A DNA stretch of 64,000 nucleotides from Paeniglutamicibacter gangotriensis Lz1y (lineage in GTDB: Bacteria; Actinomycetota; Actinomycetes; Actinomycetales; Micrococcaceae). Numbering within the stretch: the first letter of the stretch is position 1; every line of letters starts with the position of its first letter. The translations under genes were made by a program, and so were the position numbers. Positions 33,675 to 42,854 of this stretch are shown here, piece after piece. The notes beneath the pieces were generated by a model. It saw only the letters and a program-made list of their open reading frames with translations, searched no databases and had not been told where the DNA came from. The stretch is taken from positions 124,001 through 188,000 of the forward strand of contig NZ_AOCK01000008.1 of the NCBI RefSeq assembly GCF_000348945.1, read 5' to 3'.

Positions 33675-34244
33675 ACCGGATACTCCAAGCCAAACATTCG
33701 GGAATTCTGCTCAGTCTACCGGCAAAATTGGGCTTGACATTGGGGAACGAGCGCATATTGAGTAGCCCGTGGGGCCACGCTCCGTTACCGGCGGTTCAAG
33801 ATGGTTGGAAAATCGTACGCAGCGTTGAGGCACTACCATCCGTTGCATTGCCCGGAGACTGTGGGTCTGCCGCATCGTATTTCAACGTGAATCGGTGGGG
33901 GACGACTACGGTATCTTGGGTACCGGCTCCGCCTATCCGAGGCCCCGTGGCCGGCCAGCGACGGACCAAATCTTCGTGTTTCGGTAGGCTACCTGAAAAG
34001 CCGAGGCCCGTACCCAAAATATTCGTCTCGCGTCAATAGCGGAGAGGTGAGCATCGAACACTCCACCTTCCAGATCGAGTCATCCAGCCACCAAGCTCCG
34101 GAGCACGAAGGGCACGACTGAATACCCGGTGGTTCTTCGGTATATGGCGTGGTCGATGACCCCGCAAGCAGGGCGCAGCTGCGGCTCTTCGTCGGGGTCT
34201 TGGCCCAGCAGGTGAAGAACCCGGTGGACATGGACCGCGTCGTG
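33675..34244. other. 570-bp intergenic scar at the right end of the accessory block
   Basis: No intact gene is present. The segment contains the promoter side of the FadR-type gene, about 300 bp without recognisable content, and the 76-bp copy of the CDF 3' end at 34046-34121. Sequence on either side of that copy does not resemble the CDF gene or its terminator, so only the tail was duplicated or left behind. Confidence 0.6.
34046..34121. repeat. 76-bp direct repeat, copy 2 (remnant of the CDF gene 3' end)
   Basis: 74 of 76 bases match 23577-23652, in the same orientation and ending at the same TGA. It would encode the last 24 CDF residues unchanged (SIEHSTFQIESSS... EHEGHD). There is no CDF coding sequence before it. 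Candidate attR/attL partner of copy 1. Confidence 0.8.
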
Positions 34245-34823
34245 CTACCGCTGGAGCAATGCTGCGGGGGCGACGGCGATGGCCGGGGTGCGCCGGCTTC
34301 TGGCCACGGACAACAGTGCCCACCCGGCCACGGCCGCAAGGAATCCGCCGGTGGTGTTGGTGATGATGTCGGTGATATCGGAAGCCCGATTATTGCGTAG
34401 CAGCAGCTGGGTCGTTTCGACGCACAGGGAGATCCCCAGCACCAAGGCGGTTGATTTGAGTACCGAGTAGCGACGCCAAGCAAAAGCCAACATCAACGTC
34501 AACGGGGCAAAAAGTCCGAGGTTGGCCAGCATCTCCACGCCCAGGGCGCGTTCACGGTGCGCCATGAACGGAATCCAGTTGAAGGTGCCCGAGGGGATCG
34601 AAGGATCCGGCTGCGGGGCAGAGGGTAGAACCGCAACGGCCAGCCCCAGCGCCCACACCGGGATAACCACCGCCAAGATCCGCCGGATGGCACGGTGATG
34701 GCCCTTCGAATCGAAGTACAGCAACAGCGCCAGCACGGCGCAGCTGGCGGCAAGACCCATGATGATGAGCAGCGTAACGGTGGGAACGGCAAAATAAAGC
34801 ATGATGTAGGCGATCGTATCCAC
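34245..34823 (-). CDS. VanZ-like membrane protein
   Basis: 192 residues with four to five hydrophobic segments. FNWIPFMAHRERALGVEMLANLGLFAPL and ISLCVETTQLLLRNNRASDITDIITN (given as the family pattern: NLGLF...P, then E-x-x-Q...R-x-x-D-x-x-D-x-x-x-N) identify the VanZ family. VanZ proteins raise teicoplanin resistance in enterococci; most homologs have no known role. It is divergent from the ABC exporter across a gap with a perfect inverted repeat. Confidence 0.82.
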   Translation of the reverse strand: MDTIAYIMLYFAVPTVTLLIIMGLAASCAVLALLLYFDSKGHHRAIRRILAVVIPVWALGLAVAVLPSAPQPDPSIPSGTFNWIPFMAHRERALGVEMLANLGLFAPLTLMLAFAWRRYSVLKSTALVLGISLCVETTQLLLRNNRASDITDIITNTTGGFLAAVAGWALLSVARSRRTPAIAVAPAALLQR

Positions 34824-34843
34824 CCTGCCTGTGAAGGTCCTGT

Positions 34844-34861
34844 CTCATACCCGAGTATGAG
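34844..34861. promoter_or_regulatory. Perfect 7-4-7 inverted repeat between VanZ-like gene and ABC exporter
   Basis: CTCATAC (34844-34850) and GTATGAG (34855-34861) flank CCGA. The symmetry and length fit a TetR- or YtrA-type dimer operator in the divergent promoter region. No regulator gene is adjacent. Confidence 0.45.
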
Positions 34862-34929
34862 CCGAAGGTGGGTATAAAGGGGCCCTGCGGATGATCCAGA
34901 ACCATACGGCAGCAACATAACGTTGAACT

Positions 34930-35682
34930 ATGACCATTACTGCACCACACACCAGCACCGACATAGCTGTCCACGCCACGAACCTGAGCAAGATCTACGG
35001 GGCAGGAACCACCCGTGTCGAGGCCCTGCGCGGCGTCGAGGTTTCCTTCGCCCGCGGCAAATTCACCGCCATTATGGGCCCCTCGGGCTCGGGCAAATCA
35101 ACGCTCATGCACTGCCTGGCCGGTCTCGACGATGCAAGCGGCGGATCGATCTACATCGGCGGGACCGACATCTCGAAGTTGAATGACGATGCGCTGACCA
35201 AGATGCGTCGCGAAAAGGTCGGATTCGTTTTTCAGTCCTTCAACCTCGTTCCCACGCTCACCGCCGAGGCAAACATCCTGCTTCCCCTGGCTCTGGCCGG
35301 TAAGAAGCACGATGCGGCTTGGCTAGAAACCATTGTGGCAACGCTGGGCCTGAAGGACCGCTTGACCCACAAGCCCCACGAGCTTTCCGGTGGCCAGCAG
35401 CAACGTGTCGCCGTGGCCCGCGCCCTGCTCACCCGCCCCGAGGTGGTCTTCGGTGACGAGCCCACCGGCAACCTTGACTCGCGCACCGGTGCCGAGGTCC
35501 TCTCGCTGCTGCGCTCCTCCACCCGCGAAATGGGCCAAACCATCATCATGGTCACCCACGATGCCATCGCCGCATCCTACGCGGATACCGTGTTGTTGAT
35601 GAAGGACGGCGAGCTGGTCGGCCAGCTCGAGGATCCGACCGTCGAGTCCGTCACCCAGGCTCTTTCCGGGTTGGGTGTATAA
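34930..35682 (+). CDS. ABC exporter ATP-binding protein (MacB/LolD type)
   Basis: 250 residues. Walker A is GPSGSGKSTLMHCLAGLD, the signature is HELSGGQQQRVAVARALL, Walker B is VVFGDEPTGNLDSRTGAEVL, and the switch His is in IIMVTHDAIAAS. GDEPTGNLDS is the usual text of MacB/LolD-type ATPases that work with FtsX-like permeases. It pairs with the next gene, which begins inside its 3' end (8-bp overlap). The role is probably antibiotic/peptide export or envelope stress response. Confidence 0.88.
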   Translation: MTITAPHTSTDIAVHATNLSKIYGAGTTRVEALRGVEVSFARGKFTAIMGPSGSGKSTLMHCLAGLDDASGGSIYIGGTDISKLNDDALTKMRREKVGFVFQSFNLVPTLTAEANILLPLALAGKKHDAAWLETIVATLGLKDRLTHKPHELSGGQQQRVAVARALLTRPEVVFGDEPTGNLDSRTGAEVLSLLRSSTREMGQTIIMVTHDAIAASYADTVLLMKDGELVGQLEDPTVESVTQALSGLGV

Positions 35683-38236
35683 CTCCGTGCTGCAACTTGC
35701 CCTAGCAAACCTCAAAACGTATTCACGGCGGTTCATTGCCGTGACCTTGGCGGTCATGATCGGTACCGCTTTTCTGGGCGCGACGCTCATGGTCAACGCG
35801 TCGGCCACTGAATCACTGAAAAACAGCATCGGTTCTTCCTACGCCAACTCCGACTTGGTCATCCACGGGGACTATAGCGCGGCCTACGACAACCTCGACG
35901 CCGCTGACACCGACGGGGAACCCGATCCTGTCGGTTACCAACTTGGTGCCAAGGCACTGAAGGCCGTTGAAGGCACAGCAGGTGTTTCGGCCGCACACGG
36001 TGCCGCAGGAACCAGCGTCAGCGTTCATGCCGGAAGCAAGGACTACTTCGCCTCGGTCAGTACCGTTGCCAAGGATCCCCGTCTGACCAGCACCGTCCTG
36101 GAATCTGGCGCCCTGCCCAGCAGCAGCGACCAAGTGGCCGTCGACGCCACCTACGCCGGTGAATACAACATCTCCCGCGGAGACGTCCTGGACGTGGCGA
36201 GCGCGACCGAGGACGGCAAGGAAATCAGCAAGCAGGTCAAGGTCACCGGCATCACCGAAGCCTCCAACGATCCGCTGACCGGCGCGAACATGTCTCTGAC
36301 CGTCAGCCAGTCCCTGCTCGAGGCCTTGTCCGGCCCCGGGGAAACCACCTACCAGAGCATTGCCTTGCTCAGTGTCGGTTCGGTGGATCTGGACACCCTG
36401 AAAACTTCCATCACCTCGGCGCTGGCCAGTGAGGGAATCGAATACACCACGGTGCTGACCCCCGACGAGCAAATCGTCAAGGACGTCGCAAACTTCTCCG
36501 GCGGCAACGACCAGCTGACCATCGTGCTGCTGGTCTTCGCCCTGATCGCCCTGGTCGTCACCGGGCTGGTGGTCATGAACACCTTCGCCGTGCTCATCGC
36601 CCAGCGCACCCGCGAACTGGCCCTCATGCGCACCCTCGGTGCCTTGCGCTCCCAGATCCGCTCCTCGGTGCTCATTGAGGCGCTGCTGGTCGGGCTGCTG
36701 GCCTCGGCTGCCGGCGTGCTGCTGGCCACCGGAATCATGGCTGGGCTGATCGCGATCCTGGGTGCCACCGTTCCCTCGATGTCCTTTGCCATCCTGGCGG
36801 TACCGGTACAAGCCATCGTCGTACCGATCCTGGCCGGCACACTGATCACCCTGGTGGCCGCCTGGGTACCTGCCGGCAAGGCCATGTCAGTCTCCCCGCT
36901 GGCCGCCCTGCGCCCGGCCGACGACGTGGCGATGGGCAACAAGGCCGGCAAGGTACGCATCGTCTGTGGACTGTTGCTGCTGTTCGCCGGGGCCGCGGCC
37001 CTGGCCTACGGCGCCATCGAAGGGGACATCCTCATCGCCTTCGGCGGCGGGATGCTTTCCTTCCCCGGCATCCTGATGCTCGGCTCGCTCTTCCTGCCCA
37101 AGACCGTCTCGGCGATCGGCAACCTGACCTCCGGGGGCACCGTCCCGGGCAAGTTGGCCAGCCTCAACGCAGTGCGCAACCCCGGCCGCACCACCGCCAC
37201 CGCCACCGCGCTGCTGATCGGGGTCACCCTGGTCTCCATGATGATGGTCGGGGCCCAGACGGCCAAGTCCTCCCTGGGTGATGCCCTAGGCAGCGAATAC
37301 CTGGTCGACATCCAGATCCTGGACTACGACCAAAAGGGCTTCTCGACCGACGCCATTGCCAAGGCCGCGACCCTGGACGGGGTCGAGGTCATCACCGAAC
37401 TGGGCAGTGTCGGCACCTCGGCCGAAGGGGAGCTCTACGCAACGGACCCCGCCCTCTTGGCCCGGGTGCTCAACAGCGACAAACAGGTCCCGGGCTCCGG
37501 GGAGATCCTCACCGGCTCCACCCACGAGGCGTCCACGCTTGCGGCCACCAGCTATACGGGAGCCTCCGGCGAGCTGAAGGCACTGGTGTCCGACAGCAAC
37601 TCCTTCCGTCCCGTCATGGGCTGGGACACCGCAGAACGGGTCCTGGGCATCACCCCGGCGGTGGCGGCCGAAGCGACCCAGCATGAGAGCCTGCTGTGGC
37701 TGAAGGCCGATGACAACCTGGATGCCGCGGCACTGCGAACTCTGCAGACCGACCTGGCCGTCGCGCTGGGCGTCGAGGAATTCGCCATCGGCGGCGGCAT
37801 GAAGGAAATGCAGATGTTCAACACCGTCATCGACATGCTGCTGATGATCGTCTCGGGCCTGCTGGCCGTCGCGGTGCTGATCGCGCTGATCGGCGTCGCC
37901 AACACGCTGAGCCTCTCGGTGCTCGAGCGGACCCGGGAGAACTCGCTGTTGCGCGCCCTGGGCCTGACCCGCGGCCAGCTCAAAAAGATGCTGGCCACCG
38001 AGGCAGTGTTGATCGGTGGGGTTGCTGCCCTGCTGGGCGTGTTGCTCGGATCTGCCTACGGACTGCTCGGTGCCCAGTCGGTCATGGGCGCGTTCGGTGC
38101 CATGAGCGTGTCCATCCCGTGGCTGCAACTGGCCGGTGTCATCGCGGTGTCAGTGGTTGCCGCGCTTGCCGCCTCGATCGTCCCGGCACGCCGTGCCGCG
38201 AAGCTAGCCCCGGTGCAGGGGTTGGCCAGCGACTAA
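35675..38236 (+). CDS. FtsX-like ABC permease
   Basis: 853 residues with two FtsX-like halves. TM1 near residues 20-45 is followed by a large extracellular domain, then three TM at ~270-400. A central TM pair lies at ~425-475, a second extracellular domain follows, and three TM close the protein (~705-850). FAVLIAQRTRELALMRTLGA and SLSVLERTRENSLLRALGLT are the paired coupling motifs. It uses the MacB-type ATPase for mechanotransmission or export. GTG 35675 is assumed; GTG 35687 is an alternative, neither with a strong SD. Confidence 0.86.
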   Translation: MYNSVLQLALANLKTYSRRFIAVTLAVMIGTAFLGATLMVNASATESLKNSIGSSYANSDLVIHGDYSAAYDNLDAADTDGEPDPVGYQLGAKALKAVEGTAGVSAAHGAAGTSVSVHAGSKDYFASVSTVAKDPRLTSTVLESGALPSSSDQVAVDATYAGEYNISRGDVLDVASATEDGKEISKQVKVTGITEASNDPLTGANMSLTVSQSLLEALSGPGETTYQSIALLSVGSVDLDTLKTSITSALASEGIEYTTVLTPDEQIVKDVANFSGGNDQLTIVLLVFALIALVVTGLVVMNTFAVLIAQRTRELALMRTLGALRSQIRSSVLIEALLVGLLASAAGVLLATGIMAGLIAILGATVPSMSFAILAVPVQAIVVPILAGTLITLVAAWVPAGKAMSVSPLAALRPADDVAMGNKAGKVRIVCGLLLLFAGAAALAYGAIEGDILIAFGGGMLSFPGILMLGSLFLPKTVSAIGNLTSGGTVPGKLASLNAVRNPGRTTATATALLIGVTLVSMMMVGAQTAKSSLGDALGSEYLVDIQILDYDQKGFSTDAIAKAATLDGVEVITELGSVGTSAEGELYATDPALLARVLNSDKQVPGSGEILTGSTHEASTLAATSYTGASGELKALVSDSNSFRPVMGWDTAERVLGITPAVAAEATQHESLLWLKADDNLDAAALRTLQTDLAVALGVEEFAIGGGMKEMQMFNTVIDMLLMIVSGLLAVAVLIALIGVANTLSLSVLERTRENSLLRALGLTRGQLKKMLATEAVLIGGVAALLGVLLGSAYGLLGAQSVMGAFGAMSVSIPWLQLAGVIAVSVVAALAASIVPARRAAKLAPVQGLASD

Positions 38237-38249
38237 CACTCGCGGCGAA

Positions 38250-38834
38250 TCAGGTCCCAAGAAGGTCCTGCTCGAGTTCGAGCAGGACCTTCTTGGCGTC
38301 CAACCCGCCGAGGTAGCCGCCCAAAGACCCGTCGCTGCGCAAAACCCGGTGGCAGGGCACCACGATCGGCAACGGATTGGTGGCGCAGGCACTGCCCACG
38401 GCACGCACAGCCGTCGGGCGCCCGGTGGCCTCGGCCATCTCCTTGTAGCTGGCAGTGTGCCCGTAGGCGATCCCCGGCAGCGCTAGCTGAACTTCCAACC
38501 GGTAGCCGCTGGACAGCCGATGGTCCAGTGGCAGCTCGAATCCGGTGCGCGAATGCGCGAAGTATTCGTCGAGCTGCATCGCTGCCACATCCAACGGTGC
38601 GGCCCGATGCAGTACCCGCACCCCGATCTTCTCGGCCAGGGATCCGAGAACCGCATCAAAGTCTTCGAGGGCAAAGGCAACGCGCACGATCCCGTGTTCG
38701 GTGGCGGCAAGCAGCAATTGACCCACCGGTGAATCCATCAATCGGTAGGACACGTCGATCAGCCCCTCGGCCGCGGCACGTTCGGCCAGCCGCTGCCTTA
38801 AGGCATCCATTTCATGCATGGCCAGTTCGCTCAT
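38250..38834 (-). CDS. ogt: Methylated-DNA-[protein]-cysteine S-methyltransferase
   Basis: A 194-residue O6-alkylguanine transferase. IVVPCHRVLRSDGSLGGYLGG holds the acceptor Cys, and AVGSACATNPLP is the preceding Arg-finger/Asn-hinge block. It repairs O6-alkylguanine by irreversible transfer to its own Cys. Its ATG overlaps the ECF sigma factor stop by 4 bp. The last ~13 codons lie inside an 18-bp perfect hairpin (38258-38295), so the terminator is part of the coding sequence. Confidence 0.88.
   Translation of the reverse strand: MSELAMHEMDALRQRLAERAAAEGLIDVSYRLMDSPVGQLLLAATEHGIVRVAFALEDFDAVLGSLAEKIGVRVLHRAAPLDVAAMQLDEYFAHSRTGFELPLDHRLSSGYRLEVQLALPGIAYGHTASYKEMAEATGRPTAVRAVGSACATNPLPIVVPCHRVLRSDGSLGGYLGGLDAKKVLLELEQDLLGT
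38258..38295. terminator. 18-bp perfect palindromic terminator inside the ogt 3' end
   Basis: CAAGAAGGTCCTGCTCGA (38258-38275) and its exact complement (38278-38295) flank GT. It encodes the residues before the Ogt stop (KKVLLELEQDLLG) while standing between convergent genes, and probably terminates transcription from both. Confidence 0.7.
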
Positions 38835-39310
38835 GATTCTTCCTCCGCTTCTCGGTGTTGGCTACGCAGGGTCTTGATGCCGTCGGAGGCGGCCCGGCGC
38901 AGTGAGGCGGGGTTGCCGCCCAGAAATGCGGGGATGTCAGCATAGGGGAACCCGAGCAGGTAATGGTAGCCGATCACCTTGCGTTGCAGCTCGCTCAGCG
39001 AGGCCAAGGACTCGATCAGTTCCAGTTGCCCTAGGTCTGCGGGAAATGCCACGGGTTCGGACAATTCGGCCACGGGCACCGGGTGGTTGGCGCGCAGCAG
39101 ATCAATGGCCTTGCGCCGGGCAATGGTGATCAGCCACGCCTCGAGGTTCGCTCCGGGGGCTAGCGCCGGGTAAGCGCGCAGGGCCGCCAAAAACGTTTCA
39201 CTCCAAGCATCCTGCGCGTTAGATCCGGGACCCAGCAGGGCGGTGCACATGCGCAGCACCGCGGTGCCGTGCCGGCGCACCACCATCTCGAAGGCTGGGT
39301 TCGTTGTCAT
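38831..39310 (-). CDS. ECF-type RNA polymerase sigma factor
   Basis: A 159-residue sigma-70 family protein. Region 2 spans NPAFEMVVRRHGTAVLRMCT to LEAWLITIARRKAIDLLR, and region 4 is ELQRKVIGYHYLLGFPYADI with the final helix SLRRAASDGIKTLR. No SnoaL tail or anti-sigma gene is adjacent. It overlaps ogt, so the sigma factor and the repair enzyme are made together; an alkylation or oxidative stress role is plausible. ATG 39310 has GGTGTGGAG directly before it. Confidence 0.83.
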   Translation of the reverse strand: MTTNPAFEMVVRRHGTAVLRMCTALLGPGSNAQDAWSETFLAALRAYPALAPGANLEAWLITIARRKAIDLLRANHPVPVAELSEPVAFPADLGQLELIESLASLSELQRKVIGYHYLLGFPYADIPAFLGGNPASLRRAASDGIKTLRSQHREAEEES

Positions 39311-39464
39311 CTCCACACCATGTAAACGCACCGGAGGACCACTATGTGAGGTTTGAGCAAAAAGTTTCCAGCAGTCTCGATACGGGACGGATGAAAAAAG
39401 CGGCACCTCGCTCCCAGATCATCGAGCAACGGTGCACACATCCTTGCGCTGATTTGAACCGATC

Positions 39465-39500
39465 ACCCACATTTCTGGTTGTCTAACCAGAAATGTGGGT
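39465..39500. terminator. 16-bp perfect hairpin after jetC
   Basis: ACCCACATTTCTGGTT (39465-39480) pairs exactly with AACCAGAAATGTGGGT (39485-39500) around GTCT. It stands 31 bp beyond the jetC stop on the minus strand, showing that the jet operon ends here without a fourth gene. Confidence 0.75.
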
Positions 39501-39530
39501 GGATGGTGCGTTCACAACTTTACTGGCGGG

Positions 39531-42500
39531 CTAGCGCAAAATGATGCTCGTGGCCACGGCCGGGGAGCGGCCCGAGGCTACGAATCCGGAGACGTTGGAC
39601 TCGGGGTGTTTGATGATGTCGCACACCGAACCCAAGTGCCTGGAGAGGTCGATCTTGTCCTCCGGGGCCGCGAGCAGCAACTGGAACCCGAACTCCTGCA
39701 GCGCATTGATGCCTGCCGCGGCATACTCCGAGTTTGCCTGGATGAACGCCTCGTCAATCATCACGGTGCCATAGGCGGTGAACCCAGCAGTGGCAAAGCC
39801 CAACTGGTAGGCCAGGGCCGCGCCCATGATGAAGGAGGTGAAGCGCTGGCCCTCACCGCCGGAGAGCGTGCCGGGTTCCAGCCCGGTCTCGATCTCCCCG
39901 TTGGGCTTGTGCTCGTTGCAGGCAATGGTCACGTGCTGGCGCACATCCAGCACGGTGTCGCGCCAGGCGGCACGCGACGAATCATCCAGCGCATCCACCA
40001 GAGTTTCGAGCGCCTTGTAGCTTTCGCTTAAGGTTCCTGCCCCGCGTGATGAATACGCACCGGCCAAGGCCTCTTTCAGGGCTTGGCGGAAGGCCCGTGC
40101 CTCGTCGGGGACGGTTGTGGATACCTCCAGCGCCAGCTTGGAGCCATGTTCGAAGGGCACGTCGGCGAGGATCTGGTTCAGCGGGGAGATGCGCTCGGCG
40201 ATTGAGCGGCGTTCCTCCTCCAACAGCTGCAAAAGGTCCGAGAAACGTTCGTAGGAGCGGTTGGAGAAGTACTCGCGGAACTCCTCTTCGTGCTGCGGCA
40301 ATCCCTGTTCGATGATGCCCTGATGCAGTGAAACATAGTGTTCGGCCGCCTCGATCCCGGTGCCGTAGCTGGCAGCGGCAGAGTTCCCGAATTCGCGTGC
40401 GAAGGCCTTGAACGTGTCCTTCAGTGCCGCTTCGAGGGTATAGGCCTCGCGTTTGAGTTCGGCCCCCGACTCGGACAGTGACAACGCCAGTGCGTTCAAG
40501 GCAGCTTCCAATTCGGCGGTGTCGACCGCCGAACCCTCGTCCAGACGTTTGATGAGCGGGGCCAACTGCTCGCTGGCGGAAAGCTTCTCCACCGCCCAGT
40601 CTTCGGTGAGTGCCTCGCGCACCGAGGAAGCCCGCAACGCATTGCTGGCTCTGTCTAGCGAAGCCGAAAGCGTGGTGGCCTCGGCTCTTGCTACGGCCAG
40701 GGTGCCCACACACTCCTCGAGCTCCTTGCGGGCCGCATCCAGTGCACGGCGGACGTGGGAGAGATCCCCGGACTTCGACAGCGCCTCGGCCATGCGCGCT
40801 TCCAGGTCCTGCAGGGTATGCAGGGCTCCGGAGGCATCTAGCGAGGCGAAGGAGCGGTTGTCGCTGGCCAGGGTTCCTAGCAGCGCAAACTTGGCGGCCA
40901 ATTGGTCCTTGGCCGCGGTGCGGTCATCGGCCACCGCGGCGGCGCGGGCGGTGTCTTCCTCGAGAGCCGCAAGTTTGGTTTGCAACTCGGAGATCTTCTC
41001 CGCGTTGGTGAACCCCAGCAGGTAATCCGAGGCGGCGACCGGGCGGGTGTCACGTTCGAAAGTGCCCGAGCCGGTCTTGATGGTCCCGGCAAGCGAGATG
41101 GCCTTGTCATGGACGTGCAGCCCGGTGTCGGACTCCACACACGCCAACGGATAATCGGCGGCGATCTTGGCACGAAGCCAGGTCCCGGCGGCCGAATGCT
41201 TGAAGTCGAGTTTGCCGACCAGGTCTCCGGGACCGGAAACTACCTCGCGCGGGGTCCTGGAGATGTCCATCCAACGGATCCGGCCCAAGCCGGACAGCGA
41301 ATCGATGGCTCGGGTGACGGATTTGATGTCTTCCCCGCGCACCAGCAGTGTCGTGGCCAGGGAACGCAGCGCCTTTTCTGCCGAGGGACGCCACTGCCCG
41401 TGGGACGGGGAAAGATCGATCAGCTCGCCGGCGAACGGGAGGTCTTCGATGTCCAGGTTGGTGGATGCGGCGATGGCACGCCGGGCGGCGATGGAACGGT
41501 CATCGATGTTGGAGCCGCGTTTGGCATAGGAATCGATCTGAAGCCGCAGCTTCTTGGCCCGGTCCTTGAGATTCATCACCGAGGCCATGGCTTCGTATTC
41601 CATGGTGCGCGCATCTTTGGCAATGGAGGCAAGGTTCTCGGCGCTGACCGCTGCTTGCCGGCGCATGGCCTGAAGCCCGGAGGCAGTGAAGGTGAAGGTC
41701 AGGCCCACCGCTTCGAAATTATCGCGCAGGGTCTGCAACACCGCTTCGCGGTCGGCCAGGTGCTTGCGTGCGGACTCGGCCTCGCGTTCCAGCAACGCCA
41801 CACCGGCACCCCCGTCGGCTTCATGCTGTTCGGCCAGCGACGCTACCTTGGTCTCAAGCGTTGCCTTGCGGACGCCACTTTCCTCGATCAGCGCGGCGTT
41901 CGTTTCCACCGCCGAAGTCAGAGAGCTGGTTTGGCCCTGCAGGGCACGGGTCGCCAATTGTGCGCCGTAGGCCGGCAGCTGGGTGGAGACCAAGGCGTTA
42001 AGCGTTGCCAGTTCACCGTTGAGCTCGTCGATGCGCAGCTTTTGTTCAGGTACGTCGGAGAGTGCATCGCGTTGGGCGCGGGCCTCTTCGAGCTGGCGGT
42101 GGATGCCGCGAAGGTGGCTGAAGTCCTCGATGGCCCCGGCGGCAGCCTTCATCGTGGCGGGTATTTCCAGCACCTCGTAGCGGAAGAACTGGTTCACGCC
42201 CTTGTCCAGTCCCTTGCCGTTCTGCAAGGTGCGCAGCAGTGAAAACGCCTTGTCGTTGTCGATGCCTAGGCGGCGGCGGAACTTCTCGGCAAAGGAACGG
42301 TGCACGTCGAACGCTTCAAAACCTGGCAGCGATTTCTGCAATGAGGAGGGCGTGAAACGTCTGGCTCCGTGATCTTCCAGGGCTGCAGTGTCCAGCACCC
42401 TGTCACCCATCACATAGTGCTTGCCGACTTGGCCTTCGAGGCCGTTGGCCGGCAAATCGAAGATCGCACCGATGCACACCGAGGAGCCAAGCCCGTCTTC

Positions 42501-42854
42501 GTACACCAGGGCCAAGGCACTCCACGTGGCGCCGGGGCGCTGGTACAGGGTCCCGGCCTCGGTCTTGAAGCGGCGTCCGCGCATATAGGAATAAGTGGTG
42601 CGGCGGTCCTTGCGAGTGGAGGCCTCGTGCGCGGATTCGTTCAGTCGCGGTGCGGCATGGAAAATGTGCCCGATGCCGTCGAAAAGGGTCGATTTTCCCA
42701 CGCCGGGGTGCCCGGTAAGCAAGGTGCCGGAACGGTCCACGTAGAGGGTGTGCCGGCCGTGGAAGGTGCCCCAGTTGATGACCTGGATCTGGGTGAGTCG
42801 GTGCTGTCCGGGATTGACCGCGTCGGAGAGCGGGAGGGTCATTTCAATGCTCAT
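39531..42854 (-). CDS. jetC: Wadjet/Mks condensin ATPase JetC (MksB-like)
   Basis: 1107 residues, SMC-like. Walker A is GHPGVGKST (48-56), followed by STRKDRRTTYSYMRGR typical of MukB/JetC. Long Ala/Glu/Leu-rich coiled-coil arms run roughly 240-480 and 620-900 with a hinge between. The signature is LSGGEGQRF (~997) and Walker B is VMIDEAF (~1031). JetC forms the motor of the Wadjet plasmid-restriction complex, which extrudes DNA loops and lets JetD cut small circles. It overlaps jetB by 4 bp. No jetD follows: a terminator and then a sigma factor gene come next. Confidence 0.88.
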   Translation of the reverse strand: MSIEMTLPLSDAVNPGQHRLTQIQVINWGTFHGRHTLYVDRSGTLLTGHPGVGKSTLFDGIGHIFHAAPRLNESAHEASTRKDRRTTYSYMRGRRFKTEAGTLYQRPGATWSALALVYEDGLGSSVCIGAIFDLPANGLEGQVGKHYVMGDRVLDTAALEDHGARRFTPSSLQKSLPGFEAFDVHRSFAEKFRRRLGIDNDKAFSLLRTLQNGKGLDKGVNQFFRYEVLEIPATMKAAAGAIEDFSHLRGIHRQLEEARAQRDALSDVPEQKLRIDELNGELATLNALVSTQLPAYGAQLATRALQGQTSSLTSAVETNAALIEESGVRKATLETKVASLAEQHEADGGAGVALLEREAESARKHLADREAVLQTLRDNFEAVGLTFTFTASGLQAMRRQAAVSAENLASIAKDARTMEYEAMASVMNLKDRAKKLRLQIDSYAKRGSNIDDRSIAARRAIAASTNLDIEDLPFAGELIDLSPSHGQWRPSAEKALRSLATTLLVRGEDIKSVTRAIDSLSGLGRIRWMDISRTPREVVSGPGDLVGKLDFKHSAAGTWLRAKIAADYPLACVESDTGLHVHDKAISLAGTIKTGSGTFERDTRPVAASDYLLGFTNAEKISELQTKLAALEEDTARAAAVADDRTAAKDQLAAKFALLGTLASDNRSFASLDASGALHTLQDLEARMAEALSKSGDLSHVRRALDAARKELEECVGTLAVARAEATTLSASLDRASNALRASSVREALTEDWAVEKLSASEQLAPLIKRLDEGSAVDTAELEAALNALALSLSESGAELKREAYTLEAALKDTFKAFAREFGNSAAASYGTGIEAAEHYVSLHQGIIEQGLPQHEEEFREYFSNRSYERFSDLLQLLEEERRSIAERISPLNQILADVPFEHGSKLALEVSTTVPDEARAFRQALKEALAGAYSSRGAGTLSESYKALETLVDALDDSSRAAWRDTVLDVRQHVTIACNEHKPNGEIETGLEPGTLSGGEGQRFTSFIMGAALAYQLGFATAGFTAYGTVMIDEAFIQANSEYAAAGINALQEFGFQLLLAAPEDKIDLSRHLGSVCDIIKHPESNVSGFVASGRSPAVATSIILR

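Noticed and set aside
23653-34045. Transposon or prophage as carrier of the accessory block
   Set aside because: No transposase, integrase, terminal inverted repeats or phage genes are visible; only the 76-bp direct repeat supports mobility.
35813-36811. Gln/His/Asp-rich minus-strand frame opposite the FtsX-like permease
   Set aside because: Composition is the mirror of hydrophobic codons; no SD or family match.
40902-42242. Long plus-strand open frame (446 codons) inside jetC
   Set aside because: It lies opposite jetC, whose frame has all SMC motifs. High GC makes long antisense frames common; no family resemblance or SD.
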